Source of the DNA: Rhodobacterales bacterium UBA5972
GTDB lineage: Bacteria; Pseudomonadota; Alphaproteobacteria; Rhodobacterales; Rhodobacteraceae
Direction: 5' to 3'
DNA: 32,949 nt
Assembly (NCBI GenBank): GCA_002430125.1
Contig: DJBQ01000101.1
Location: 15,181 to 48,129 of the forward strand
The notes under the pieces are model-generated. The model searched no databases and had not been told where the DNA came from. It saw only the letters and a program-made list of their open reading frames with translations. Shown here piece by piece: positions 1-8,528 of this stretch; the first letter of the stretch is position 1; each line of letters opens with the position of its first letter. A program made the translations under genes and the position numbers.

Positions 1-92
1 ATTTTTTGAACATTTGGTAAATAATGTGTTGACCGTATTTGGCTGCTTCTGTCTTTATTGGACATGATCTAGACTGATCTTAGGGCTGCATA

Positions 93-111
93 TGCTTTCG
101 CTGCGAAAGCA
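93..111. promoter_or_regulatory. 19-bp palindrome upstream of the nucleoside importer operon
   Basis: TGCTTTCGC-T-GCGAAAGCA is a perfect inverted repeat with 9-bp arms and a one-base centre, ending 38 bases before the start codon of the binding-protein gene. A smaller perfect palindrome, TTTCGAAA, follows at 118-125. The tiny centre argues for a dimeric regulator's operator rather than an RNA hairpin. I cannot name the regulator. A LacI- or GntR-type protein sensing nucleosides is only an inference from the operon content. Confidence 0.45.
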
Positions 112-149
112 ACGCACTTTCGAAAAAGAATCATCAACGGGAGACCACT

Positions 150-1148
150 ATGACATTCATGAAAACCATTCTCGGCACTGCCAGCGCCCTTGCTTTGACA
201 GCAGGCGCTGCATTGGCCGATCCCGCCATCATCTTTGACCTTGGCGGCAAATTCGACAAATCCTTCAACGAAGCCGCCTTTGAGGGCGCTGAAAGATGGG
301 CCAAGGATTCCGGGGGCACGTATCGCGAGATCGAACTGCAATCCGAAGCTCAGCGTGAACAGGCGCTGCGCCGTTTCGCCGAGGCAGGCAATAACCCGAT
401 CATCGTGGTTGGCTTTTCTTATGCCACCGCGTTGGAAACCGTCGCGGTCGATTTCCCTGACACACATTTCGCCATCGTTGACATGGTGGTCGACAAGCCA
501 AACGTGCGGTCGGTGATCTTTAACGAACACGAAGGTTCGTACCTTGTGGGTATGTTGGCCGCGATGGCCAGCAAAACCGGCAAAGTCGGATTTGTCGGCG
601 GCATGGACATTCCCCTCATCCGCAAATTCGCCTGTGGGTATGTGCAAGGCGTCAAGGCGGTTAATCCCGGCGCGACCGTGTTTCAGAACATGACCGGCAC
701 AACCTACACCGCATGGAACGATCCGGTTAAAGGCGGCGAACTGACTCGCGCGCAAATCGACCAGGGCGCTGATGTTGTTTATCACGCCGCAGGCGGTACT
801 GGCCGTGGTGTTCTGCAAGCCGCAGCGGATGCTGGCAAACTGGGTATCGGCGTGGACAGCAACCAGAACTATATGTTCCCGGGTCACGTTCTGACCTCGA
901 TGCTGAAACGCGTCGATGTTGCGGTTTATAACGCGTTCAAAGACGGCTCGGACGGTGGCACATGGACGTCTGGCTTTAACGTGCTTGGTCTTGCCACTGA
1001 CGGCGTTGGCTATGCGATGGACAGCAACAATGCCGCACTGGTATCTGCCGATATGGTCGCAAAAGTCGAAGCTGCCAAAGCCGACATCATCGCCGGTAAA
1101 ATAATGGTGCATGACTATATGTCCGACAACGCCTGCCCGGTTATGTAA
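150..1148 (+). CDS. BMP family ABC transporter substrate-binding protein (probable purine nucleoside binding)
   Basis: Periplasmic binding protein of the BMP/PnrA family, 332 residues, the usual length. Residues 1-23 form a signal peptide ending in ALA before DP. There is no lipobox cysteine, so unlike the spirochaete PnrA lipoproteins it should be soluble in the periplasm. Family features include the early FDLGGKFDKSFN segment, GFVGG near residue 150 and the GVDSNQ segment near residue 235. A GGGAGA ribosome-binding site lies at 139-144. A second ATG three codons in is possible. It is the first gene of an operon with an ATPase, two permeases and a purine nucleoside phosphorylase, which makes a purine nucleoside the likely ligand. 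The exact ligand is inferred. Confidence 0.9.
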   Translation: MTFMKTILGTASALALTAGAALADPAIIFDLGGKFDKSFNEAAFEGAERWAKDSGGTYREIELQSEAQREQALRRFAEAGNNPIIVVGFSYATALETVAVDFPDTHFAIVDMVVDKPNVRSVIFNEHEGSYLVGMLAAMASKTGKVGFVGGMDIPLIRKFACGYVQGVKAVNPGATVFQNMTGTTYTAWNDPVKGGELTRAQIDQGADVVYHAAGGTGRGVLQAAADAGKLGIGVDSNQNYMFPGHVLTSMLKRVDVAVYNAFKDGSDGGTWTSGFNVLGLATDGVGYAMDSNNAALVSADMVAKVEAAKADIIAGKIMVHDYMSDNACPVM

Positions 1149-1159
1149 GGCCGGATTTC

Positions 1160-2722
1160 GTGACGGATCAAAACAGCATGGGGCGGCAGGAAACTGTCGC
1201 CCCGGCCATCGAGCTTAAGGGAATTTCCAAAAGCTTCGGGCCCGTGCAAGCAAACAAAGATATCTCGATCTCGGTGCGCCGGGGTTCGATCCACGGGATT
1301 GTCGGCGAAAATGGCGCTGGCAAATCAACTCTGATGTCTATCCTGTACGGGTTTTACAAGGCCGATTCCGGCCAGATTTTTATCAACGGAAAACAAACAC
1401 TTATCCCTGACAGTCAGGCGGCTATCGCGGCTGGCATCGGGATGGTGCACCAACATTTCAAGCTGGTGGAAAACTTTACGGTTCTGGAAAACGTCGTTCT
1501 GGGTGCCGAAGAAGGCCAACGCCTTGGCCCCTCATTGGCCAAAGCCCGCGCCCTGCTGGTGGAACTGGCACGCGAATACGAACTGGAAGTTGATCCCGAC
1601 GCTGTCATCGAAACTCTGTCGGTGGGCTTTCAGCAGCGGGTCGAAATCCTCAAGGCGTTGTACCGCCAAGCCGATATCCTGATTTTGGACGAACCCACCG
1701 GCGTGCTGACCCCCTCCGAGGCGGATCATCTGTTCCGCATCCTGCGAAACCTGCGCGATCAGGGCAAAACCATCATCATGATTACCCATAAACTGCGCGA
1801 AATCATGAATGTCACAGACACCGTTTCAGTGATGCGTCGCGGTCAAATGACAGCGACGGTCCACACCACCGATACCAACCCGGCCGAACTGGCAGAATTG
1901 ATGGTTGGGCGCAAAGTCCTGTTGCGGGTTGATAAAAAGCCGGCCGTTGCAGGTGACGTGGTGCTCGAAGTCAACGACCTGCGCGTCACCGACTCCAAAG
2001 GTGTCGTGCGTCTGAAAGGCATATCGTTTCAGGTCAAAGCCGGTGAAATCCTTGGCATTGCTGGTGTTGCAGGTAATGGCCAGTCGGAATTATTAGAGGT
2101 CTTAGGTGGTTTTGGCCGGGCGACCGGATCGGTCAAAGTGCGCGGGACCGCAATTAACATCGCCTCAGCCGCCCAAGGTCGCCACCGCCGCGAAGCCGGA
2201 ATTTCACATGTACCCGAAGACCGTAACCATCTGGGCCTGATCATGGATTTCGCCGCTTGGGAGAACATGGCCTTTGGCTATCATCACGAACCGAAATATA
2301 TCCGCGCTGGCGGCTTGATGGATCAGGCGGCAATGCTCGACGACACCATCGGCAAGATGGAACGGTTTGACATCCGCCCCCCCAATCCGCGCCTGAATGC
2401 CCAAAGCTTTTCCGGCGGCAACCAACAAAAGATCGTTCTGGCCCGCGAGATTGAACACAACCCCGATATTCTGCTGATCGGCCAGCCGACGCGCGGAGTT
2501 GATATTGGCGCGATTGAATTCATCCACCAGCAAATTGTCGCCCTGCGTGACGCGGGCAAAGCGATCCTGCTGGTCAGCGTGGAACTTGACGAAATCCTGT
2601 CGCTCACGGACCGGGTTGCCGTGATGTTTGACGGCCATATTGCCGGTGAACGGATCACCGCAGAAACCGACGAAAAAGAACTGGGCCTGCTGATGGCTGG
2701 CATGATGGAAGGGGCTGCCTGA
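1160..2722 (+). CDS. ABC transporter ATP-binding protein, double nucleotide-binding domain (nucleoside/sugar importer type)
   Basis: Cytoplasmic ATPase of 520 residues with two fused nucleotide-binding domains, as in YufO/NupO-type nucleoside importers. The first domain has a Walker A motif (GENGAGKST, residues 49-57), a degenerate signature LSVGFQQ (153-159) and Walker B with ILDEPT. The second has a degenerate P-loop (GVAGNGQSE), a good signature FSGGNQQ near 417 and the family-typical GQPTRGVDIG in place of a normal Walker B. The start is a GTG 11 bases after the binding-protein stop; an ATG at 1179 would drop only a few residues. It energises the two permeases encoded next. Confidence 0.93.
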   Translation: MTDQNSMGRQETVAPAIELKGISKSFGPVQANKDISISVRRGSIHGIVGENGAGKSTLMSILYGFYKADSGQIFINGKQTLIPDSQAAIAAGIGMVHQHFKLVENFTVLENVVLGAEEGQRLGPSLAKARALLVELAREYELEVDPDAVIETLSVGFQQRVEILKALYRQADILILDEPTGVLTPSEADHLFRILRNLRDQGKTIIMITHKLREIMNVTDTVSVMRRGQMTATVHTTDTNPAELAELMVGRKVLLRVDKKPAVAGDVVLEVNDLRVTDSKGVVRLKGISFQVKAGEILGIAGVAGNGQSELLEVLGGFGRATGSVKVRGTAINIASAAQGRHRREAGISHVPEDRNHLGLIMDFAAWENMAFGYHHEPKYIRAGGLMDQAAMLDDTIGKMERFDIRPPNPRLNAQSFSGGNQQKIVLAREIEHNPDILLIGQPTRGVDIGAIEFIHQQIVALRDAGKAILLVSVELDEILSLTDRVAVMFDGHIAGERITAETDEKELGLLMAGMMEGAA

Positions 2723-3816
2723 TGGGAAAACTTCCCAAATGGGCCGACTACGCCCTGATCCCGTTTCTGAACGTGTTGCTGGCGTTTTTTGTGTCTGGCC
2801 TGGTGGTGCTGTTCATCGGCGAAGACCCGATCAAAGCGATGGGCATCATGCTGAAAGGCAGCCTCGGCAGCCCGCGCGCGATTGGTTATACGCTGTATTA
2901 CGCGACCAACTTTATCTTTACCGGCCTTGCGGTCGCCGTGGCCTTCCACGCGCGCCTGTTTAATATCGGCGGCGAAGGTCAGGCGGGTGTGGCCGGTCTG
3001 GGCGTCGCCTTTGTCTGCATGTATGTGGATTGGCCACATTGGTCGCTGGCCCTGCCTGCGGCGATTATTGGTGCGGCTCTGTTTGCGGGTATCTGGGCTG
3101 CAATTCCGGCCTATCTGCAATCCAAACGTGGCAGTCACATCGTGATTACCACGATCATGTTCAACTATATCGCTGCCGCCTTGCTGGTTTATATGCTGGT
3201 CAATGTCATCAAAGATCCCGGGTCGATGTCCCCGCAAACTCGCGCCTTCGTGCCGGGTTCCGTTTTGCCCACAGCCAAGGAAATGTTGGGCTGGATTGGC
3301 GTTGATTTTCCACGCTCGCCGATCAACATCAGTTTTCTGCTGGCGATTGCTGCCTGTTTCGGCGTGTGGATTCTGATCTGGAAATCACGGCTTGGCTATG
3401 AAATTCGGGCGTTCGGTCACAGCGAAAGTGCAGCCGGATACGCCGGGATTTCCGGCTTCAAAATCACCATGATTGCGATGACCATCTCGGGTTCGCTGGC
3501 CGGACTGATGGCGATCAACACGGTAATGGGCGAGGGCAAAAGGCTGGTGCTTGATCCCGTCGAAGGGGCTGGTTTCATCGGCATCGCCGTGGCCCTGATC
3601 GGGCGGTCGCACCCTTTGGGCGTGTTTCTGGCCGCCATCCTGTTTGGCATGCTTTACCAAGGTGGCTTTGACTTGAGTTTCGACATGCCCAAGGTCAGCC
3701 GCGAAATGATCCTTGTCATTCAGGCCTTGGTGATCCTGTTCACTGGCGCACTTGAAAACCTTGTCAGGATGCCGGTCACCCGCTTGTTCCTGCGCTTCAC
3801 CAAGGGGGCCGCGTGA
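2722..3816 (+). CDS. ABC transporter permease (nucleoside importer, subunit 1)
   Basis: Inner-membrane permease of 364 residues in the BPD_transp_2 family, with many hydrophobic segments. It includes the characteristic GGEGQAGVAGLG stretch near residue 90 and a cytoplasmic EIRAFGHSESAAGYAGI loop near 230 that is expected to contact the ATPase. Its ATG overlaps the stop of the ATPase gene (TGATG), so the two are translationally coupled. It pairs with the following permease to form the channel of the BMP-type importer. Confidence 0.92.
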   Translation: MGKLPKWADYALIPFLNVLLAFFVSGLVVLFIGEDPIKAMGIMLKGSLGSPRAIGYTLYYATNFIFTGLAVAVAFHARLFNIGGEGQAGVAGLGVAFVCMYVDWPHWSLALPAAIIGAALFAGIWAAIPAYLQSKRGSHIVITTIMFNYIAAALLVYMLVNVIKDPGSMSPQTRAFVPGSVLPTAKEMLGWIGVDFPRSPINISFLLAIAACFGVWILIWKSRLGYEIRAFGHSESAAGYAGISGFKITMIAMTISGSLAGLMAINTVMGEGKRLVLDPVEGAGFIGIAVALIGRSHPLGVFLAAILFGMLYQGGFDLSFDMPKVSREMILVIQALVILFTGALENLVRMPVTRLFLRFTKGAA

Positions 3817-4784
3817 TGGATTTCAACACCATTCTTCAAATTCTTGACAGTACCCTGCGCCTTACGCCGCCCTTGCTGCTGGCCTGCCTGGCTGGCCTTT
3901 ATTCCGAACGCGCCGGGGTATTTGATATCGGTCTGGAAGGCAAAATGCTGGTCGCAGCCTTTTTTGCCGGTGCCGTTGCGGCCGTCAGCGGATACGCTTG
4001 GGTCGGCTTGGCGGCGGCAATTGCTGCGTCAACCGTCATGGCCCTGTTGCACGGCTTTGCCTCGATCACCCTGCGCGGCAACCAACTGATCTCAGGCGTT
4101 GCCATCAATTTTCTGGCGGCAGGCGGCACAGCACTTATTGGTCTCAACTGGTTTCGCCAAGGCACCCAGACCCCGCAACTGAACGGCTCCGCCCGGTTCA
4201 GCGAGATCACCCTGCCTTTTGCCGACAGCATCCACAGCATCCCTTATCTTGGCCCGATCTATGCCGACCTGTTGTCAGGCCACTGGATCATCTCGTATAT
4301 CGCCTTTCTGGCGGTGCCGTTCACATGGTGGTTGCTGTTTCACACCCGTTTCGGCTTGCGCCTGCGCGCCGTCGGCGAAAACCCCGAGGCCGTGGACACA
4401 GCCGGAATTTCGGTGATCTGGATGCGATATCGTGCAGTGATTATCACCGGCATTTTATGCGGCATCGCCGGGGCCTATCTGTCCACATGCATGAATGCGG
4501 GGTTCGTCAAGAACATGACCGCCGGTAAGGGCTTTATCGCACTTGCGGCCCTGATCTTTGCCAAATGGAAACCGTGGTCCGCGATGTGGGCCTGCCTGTT
4601 GTTTGGCTTTCTCGAGGCAATCAGCATCCGCTTTCCCAACTTGGAAATTCCCGGTATCGGCACCATCCCCGTGCAGTTCATGCAAGCTCTGCCCTATATC
4701 CTGACCGTGGTCATTCTGGCCGGTTTCGTCGGCAAAGCGATCCCGCCAAAGGCCGGAGGCGAAGCCTATGTCAAGGAACGCTGA
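3813..4784 (+). CDS. ABC transporter permease (nucleoside importer, subunit 2)
   Basis: Second inner-membrane permease, 323 residues, homologous to the first and of usual length. It carries FDIGLEGKMLVAAFFAG near the N-terminus and the RLRAVGENPEAVDTAGI coupling loop near residue 185, the family hallmark. It overlaps the previous gene by four bases (GTGATG context) and overlaps the phosphorylase gene by 17 bases, so all five genes of the unit are tightly packed. Function follows from the family. Substrate is inferred from the neighbours. Confidence 0.92.
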   Translation: MMDFNTILQILDSTLRLTPPLLLACLAGLYSERAGVFDIGLEGKMLVAAFFAGAVAAVSGYAWVGLAAAIAASTVMALLHGFASITLRGNQLISGVAINFLAAGGTALIGLNWFRQGTQTPQLNGSARFSEITLPFADSIHSIPYLGPIYADLLSGHWIISYIAFLAVPFTWWLLFHTRFGLRLRAVGENPEAVDTAGISVIWMRYRAVIITGILCGIAGAYLSTCMNAGFVKNMTAGKGFIALAALIFAKWKPWSAMWACLLFGFLEAISIRFPNLEIPGIGTIPVQFMQALPYILTVVILAGFVGKAIPPKAGGEAYVKER

Positions 4785-5574
4785 CGATCTGGTCGGGCTG
4801 ATCCGCGCCCGCGCCGGGCGTGATCCGGTTGAGCTTGGGCTGATATTGGGGTCGGGTCTTGGCCATCTGGCCGACGCGGTTTCCGGCACGTCTATCGACT
4901 ATGCCGATCTGCCGGGTTTTCCACATGCCGGTGTGTCGGGCCACAATCCAAAGCTGGTGATCGGTGATCTGGAAGGTGTGCGCGTTGCGGTGTTTGGCGG
5001 GCGGGCGCATTATTACGAAAATGGCCAAAGTGACGCCATGCGTCTGCCGCTTGAAGTTCTGCAAGGGCTTGGGGCCGGATCCCTGATCGTCACCAACGCG
5101 GCTGGCAGCCTGCGCCCGGATATTGAACCGGGAGATTTGATGCTGCTGTCAGATCACATCAACTTTTCCGGCCTGAACCCCCTGATCGGCGAGGCCAGCG
5201 ACGCGCGGTTCGTCCCCATGACAGCCGCCCATGACCCTGATATGCGCGCAGCCCTTGCCGCCGCCGCCAAAGCCGAGGGCCTGCCTTTGGCAACTGGCGT
5301 TTACGCATGGTATTCCGGCCCCAGCTTCGAGACGCCAGCCGAAATTCGCGCCATCCGAATTCTCGGCGGCGATGCGGTCGGCATGTCAACCGTCCCCGAG
5401 GTGATCCTGGCGCGGTTTCTTGGCCTGAAGGTCGCTGCCATTTCCACCATCACCAACATGGCCGCTGGCCTGAGTGACGAAAACATCAGCCACGAACATA
5501 CCAAAGCCATGGCACCCCTTGGGGCGGCCAAGCTGGAACGCATTCTGCGCCGTTATCTGCGCGATCTGGACTAG
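4768..5574 (+). CDS. punA: Purine nucleoside phosphorylase, trimeric (PNP/MTAP) family
   Basis: Cytoplasmic enzyme of 268 residues that splits purine nucleosides with phosphate into base and pentose-1-phosphate. Visible motifs are LILGSGLGHLAD at the N-terminus, the phosphate-binding FGGRAHYYENGQ, TNAAGSL, the purine-site glutamate in SFETPAE (E188) and the base-binding asparagine in STITNMAAG (N230). Its start lies inside the upstream permease gene with a 17-base overlap. Its place at the end of the importer operon suggests that imported inosine/guanosine-type nucleosides are cleaved on arrival. A methylthioadenosine phosphorylase role is less likely, since the motifs read like inosine-guanosine enzymes. 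It differs from the hexameric DeoD enzyme encoded at 19850. Confidence 0.9.
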   Translation: MSRNADDLVGLIRARAGRDPVELGLILGSGLGHLADAVSGTSIDYADLPGFPHAGVSGHNPKLVIGDLEGVRVAVFGGRAHYYENGQSDAMRLPLEVLQGLGAGSLIVTNAAGSLRPDIEPGDLMLLSDHINFSGLNPLIGEASDARFVPMTAAHDPDMRAALAAAAKAEGLPLATGVYAWYSGPSFETPAEIRAIRILGGDAVGMSTVPEVILARFLGLKVAAISTITNMAAGLSDENISHEHTKAMAPLGAAKLERILRRYLRDLD

Positions 5575-5582
5575 GTCATCTG

Positions 5583-5593
5583 CCCCATTGGGG
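5583..5593 (+). terminator. Possible weak terminator hairpin after punA
   Basis: CCCC-ATT-GGGG lies nine bases after the punA stop and is followed by GGTATTTG. The stem is only four pairs and the following T-run is short, so this is a tentative call. Confidence 0.2.
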
Positions 5594-5670
5594 GGTATTT
5601 GTCGCAGTTAACCCCCTTAACATCGGCCCCGCACGGGCGTACTGCACTGCATCCTTCAACGGAACAGCGC

Positions 5671-6582
5671 ATGCAATTTTACCTTCCGATCGCCGAAATT
5701 TCGGTCAACGCGTTCCTTTTGTTAGGGCTCGGCATGGCTGTGGGCATCCTGTCAGGTATGTTCGGCATCGGTGGCGGGTTCATTTTGACACCGCTTTTAT
5801 TCATGATCGGCATTCCCAGCGCGGTCGCTGTCGGCACCCAAGGCATCTTGATCGTCGCCTCGTCATTTTCCGCGCTCTTGGCGCATCTGAAACGCAAGAC
5901 TGTGGACTATCCGATGGGAATTGTCCTGTTGACAGGTGGGTTAATCGGTTCCGCCGGCGGGGTGCGATTGTTCAAATTGCTCAGCGCCCTTGGTCAGGTC
6001 GATCTGTTGATCAGCCTTTGTTACGTGTTTCTGCTTGGGACCGTTGGCAGCCTGATGCTGATCGAAGCGGTCAACGCGTATCGCCGCCGTCGATCAAACA
6101 CCTATGTTCCGGCGAAACGCAAAAAACACAACTGGGTGCACGGCATGCCGTTTCGCATCCGGTTCAGAGCCTCGAAAATGTATATCAGCGTTCTGCCACC
6201 GCTGGCGATTGGCATCGCGGTTGGTGTGTTGTCGGCGATCATGGGCGTTGGCGGCGGATTTTTGATGCTACCAGCGATGATTTATATCCTTGGCATGCCA
6301 ACCAAAGTGGTCGTTGGAACCTCGTTGTTTCAGATCACCTTCATGTCGTCTTTCACCACGCTGTTGCATGCCACTGAAAACTATACCGTCGATTTCGTAC
6401 TGGGGTTTATTCTGTTGATCGGTGGCGTGACCGGTGCGCAGATCGGCAGCCGGGTCGGAGCGAAACTGAACGCCGACATTCTGCGCATCCTGCTGGCCTC
6501 GATGGTGCTTGGAATCAGCCTGAAATTGTTGACCGAATTGGTCTTCCAGCCCACTGAAATCTTTTCGCTTTTCGCAAAATAA
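5671..6582 (+). CDS. TauE/SafE family sulfite (organosulfonate) exporter-like membrane protein, copy 1
   Basis: Inner-membrane protein of about 303 residues with two homologous halves. The glycine-rich signatures are GMFGIGGGFILTPLL near residue 33 and MGVGGGFLMLPAM in the second half. Family members export sulfite, sulfoacetate or related anions; the substrate here is unknown. I chose the ATG at 5671 instead of the upstream TTG at 5599, because the paralogue next door starts with the matching MQ-YLPIAE-SVNAFLLLGLG sequence and both starts follow a similar GGAA-ACAGC leader. It is the first of a tandem pair (see 6727-7644). Confidence 0.9.
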   Translation: MQFYLPIAEISVNAFLLLGLGMAVGILSGMFGIGGGFILTPLLFMIGIPSAVAVGTQGILIVASSFSALLAHLKRKTVDYPMGIVLLTGGLIGSAGGVRLFKLLSALGQVDLLISLCYVFLLGTVGSLMLIEAVNAYRRRRSNTYVPAKRKKHNWVHGMPFRIRFRASKMYISVLPPLAIGIAVGVLSAIMGVGGGFLMLPAMIYILGMPTKVVVGTSLFQITFMSSFTTLLHATENYTVDFVLGFILLIGGVTGAQIGSRVGAKLNADILRILLASMVLGISLKLLTELVFQPTEIFSLFAK

Positions 6583-6726
6583 CCAGTGAAACCGCCCCGT
6601 TGATCGGGATTGGCAGTGTTTTGTGTGTCACAGGTCTGAATTTGCTCCGATTTGTCGCAGCAAATAGACTGAACAAACACATTCAAAAGATGTAATGCAC
6701 TTCTACTCCAGATTTCGGAAAACAGC

Positions 6727-7644
6727 ATGCAAATCTATCTTCCCATCGCCGAAGTTTCGGTAAACGCATTTCTTTTGCTTGGCCTTGGCGGACTTGTCGG
6801 CATTCTGTCAGGCATGTTCGGGGTTGGTGGCGGGTTTCTGATGACGCCGCTGCTGTTTTTCATCGGCATTCCACCAGCCGTCGCAGTCGCAACCGAGGCG
6901 AACCAAATCGTTGCTTCGTCGTTTTCCGGGGTGCTGGCACACGTGAAACGAAAGACCGTAGACTTCAAAATGGGACTGGTCCTGCTGGTCGGTGGTTTGG
7001 CAGGCGCGGCGGTTGGCGTTCAGGTCTTCAAAATCCTCAAGGCTATGGGTCAGGTCGAATTACTGGTCACGCTTTGTTACGTTGTTTTTCTTGGCATTAT
7101 TGGCAGTCTGATGTTCGCCGAAAGCCTGCGCTCGATCCGCCGCGCTGGTAAACCGGGTGCAAGACCAGCGCCACGTCGCCAGCACAATTGGGTGCATGGC
7201 TTGCCCTTCAAGATGAAGTTCCGCACATCAGGCCTTTATATCAGCGTGATCCCTCCGGTTTTGGTTGGCGTTCTGGTTGGCGTTCTGGCCGCCATCATGG
7301 GCGTCGGCGGTGGCTTTATCATGGTGCCTGCGATGATTTATTTGCTGGGTATGCCCACAAAAGTGGTGATCGGCACCTCGCTGTTTCAGATCATTTTCGT
7401 TACCGGATTTACCACTCTAATGCACGCCACGACCAACTATACTGTTGATATGGCACTGGCCGTTCTGCTGCTGATCGGCGGCGTTATCGGCGCGCAAATT
7501 GGCACAAGGATTGGCGTCAAGATGAAAGCCGAACAATTGCGCATCCTGCTGGCCATTCTGGTTCTGGTAGTGTGTGGCAAGCTGGCGCTTGATCTGCTTT
7601 TACAACCCGGCGAGCTTTATTCGCTTGGCGCTGGGGGACACTGA
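6727..7644 (+). CDS. TauE/SafE family sulfite (organosulfonate) exporter-like membrane protein, copy 2
   Basis: 305-residue inner-membrane protein closely resembling the preceding one along its whole length. Shared blocks include GMFGVGGGFLMTPLLFFIGIP, KRKTVDFKMG, HNWVHGLPFKMKFR and MGVGGGFIMVPAMIYLLGMP. The region between the two copies has its own promoter-like leader. Its stop overlaps the ATG of the TIGR02186 gene (TGATG), so copy 2 rather than copy 1 is coupled to that partner. The substrate is unknown. Sulfite export is the family-level guess. Confidence 0.9.
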   Translation: MQIYLPIAEVSVNAFLLLGLGGLVGILSGMFGVGGGFLMTPLLFFIGIPPAVAVATEANQIVASSFSGVLAHVKRKTVDFKMGLVLLVGGLAGAAVGVQVFKILKAMGQVELLVTLCYVVFLGIIGSLMFAESLRSIRRAGKPGARPAPRRQHNWVHGLPFKMKFRTSGLYISVIPPVLVGVLVGVLAAIMGVGGGFIMVPAMIYLLGMPTKVVIGTSLFQIIFVTGFTTLMHATTNYTVDMALAVLLLIGGVIGAQIGTRIGVKMKAEQLRILLAILVLVVCGKLALDLLLQPGELYSLGAGGH

Positions 7645-8405
7645 TGCTGCGTTTACTAATTGCCTTTCTGGTTCTGGCCAACCCTGCTTTTGCGGCTGAA
7701 AAAGTCGTGGCCGGCCTCAGCCAACATCTGGTGTCGATCACCGCGAATTTTGACGGCACCGGGATCATGATCTTTGGCGCCGTAAAACGCGAAGCCCCTG
7801 CACCCGACGCTGGCCCCTTGCAGGTCATCATCGCCGTCGCCGGTCCCTCGTCGCCGGTCACTGTGCGCCGCAAAGCCCGCGCTTATGGTATTTGGGTCAA
7901 CACCGATTCGGTTCATGTCGATGCAGCCCCCAGCTTTTACGCGGTCGCCACAACCGCACCCTTTGCCGAGGTCCTCAGCCAGGTCGATGACCTTAAGTAT
8001 CGCATTTCCATCGGCAATATGATCCGCAATGTCGGTGAAGCCAAAGAAGGGCTTGAAGCGACTGATTTTTCCGATGCCGTGATCCGCGTTCGCCGCAATA
8101 ATGGGTTATATTCCGAAAACTTTGGCAACGTTCGACTGATTGATGACACCCTGTTCAACACCCAGATCGCGCTACCATCCAATCTGACCGAGGGCGATTA
8201 TCAGGCCCGCATTTTCCTGACACGTGACCAGAAAGTTGTGGATGAATTTGTAACAACCATCGCTGTGCGCAAAGTCGGCATGGAGCGGTGGATATATAAC
8301 CTCGCCCACGAAAGGCCGCTGGTTTACGGCATTTTATCACTGGTGATCGCGATATTCGCTGGCTGGTCGGCCTCGGCAATTTTCCGGGTATTACGCCTGA
8401 ACTAG
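7644..8405 (+). CDS. TIGR02186 family protein (membrane-anchored periplasmic, function unknown)
   Basis: 253 residues. It has an N-terminal signal peptide (cleavage likely after AFA near residue 18), a periplasmic beta-rich body and one C-terminal transmembrane helix around residues 228-248, followed by a short arginine-containing tail. It matches my memory of the TIGR02186 family of alphaproteobacteria, which is often encoded next to TauE/SafE genes. It overlaps the upstream transporter gene by one base, so it may act as an accessory subunit of that exporter. That role is inference. Its TAG stop lies in the left arm of the inverted repeat at 8404-8516. Confidence 0.75.
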   Translation: MLRLLIAFLVLANPAFAAEKVVAGLSQHLVSITANFDGTGIMIFGAVKREAPAPDAGPLQVIIAVAGPSSPVTVRRKARAYGIWVNTDSVHVDAAPSFYAVATTAPFAEVLSQVDDLKYRISIGNMIRNVGEAKEGLEATDFSDAVIRVRRNNGLYSENFGNVRLIDDTLFNTQIALPSNLTEGDYQARIFLTRDQKVVDEFVTTIAVRKVGMERWIYNLAHERPLVYGILSLVIAIFAGWSASAIFRVLRLN

Positions 8406-8516
8406 AGCGGTTTGCGTTTTATGTGAAGCGCGTGGTGTTTTGCAACGCGAGACAGCCTTCTCACTTGCACATGCGTTCGCGTCGCGAAATGCCTCAGGAT
8501 AACCGCAAAACGCTCT
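8404..8516. repeat. MITE/REP-like element with imperfect terminal inverted repeats
   Basis: The left arm AGAGCGGTTTGCG (8404-8416) faces the right arm CGCAAAACGCTCT (8504-8516). They are inverted repeats differing at one position, with weaker pairing continuing about 10 bases inward. The interior has a TTCGCG-T-CGCGAA palindrome. It fills the gap between two convergent genes and has no plausible reading frame. The form is that of a small non-autonomous repeat. Only one copy is visible here. Confidence 0.5.
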
Positions 8517-8528
8517 AAGCGGCGGCGC

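Noticed and set aside
29..57. Sigma-70-like promoter TTGACC with 17-base spacing
   Set aside because: The -35 match is good, but the -10 (TCTTTA) is poor, so I do not annotate it as a promoter.
69..1112. Long minus-strand open frame opposite the BMP binding-protein gene
   Set aside because: It mirrors the codon structure of the real gene and has no domain or ribosome-binding site.
5608..5620. Possible CtrA site TTAA...TTAAC before TauE/SafE copy 1
   Set aside because: The spacing is five bases rather than the seven needed for a full CtrA site.
5599..5670. N-terminal extension of TauE/SafE copy 1 from a TTG
   Set aside because: The paralogue starts at the equivalent of the ATG at 5671, and the extra 24 residues read like translated leader.
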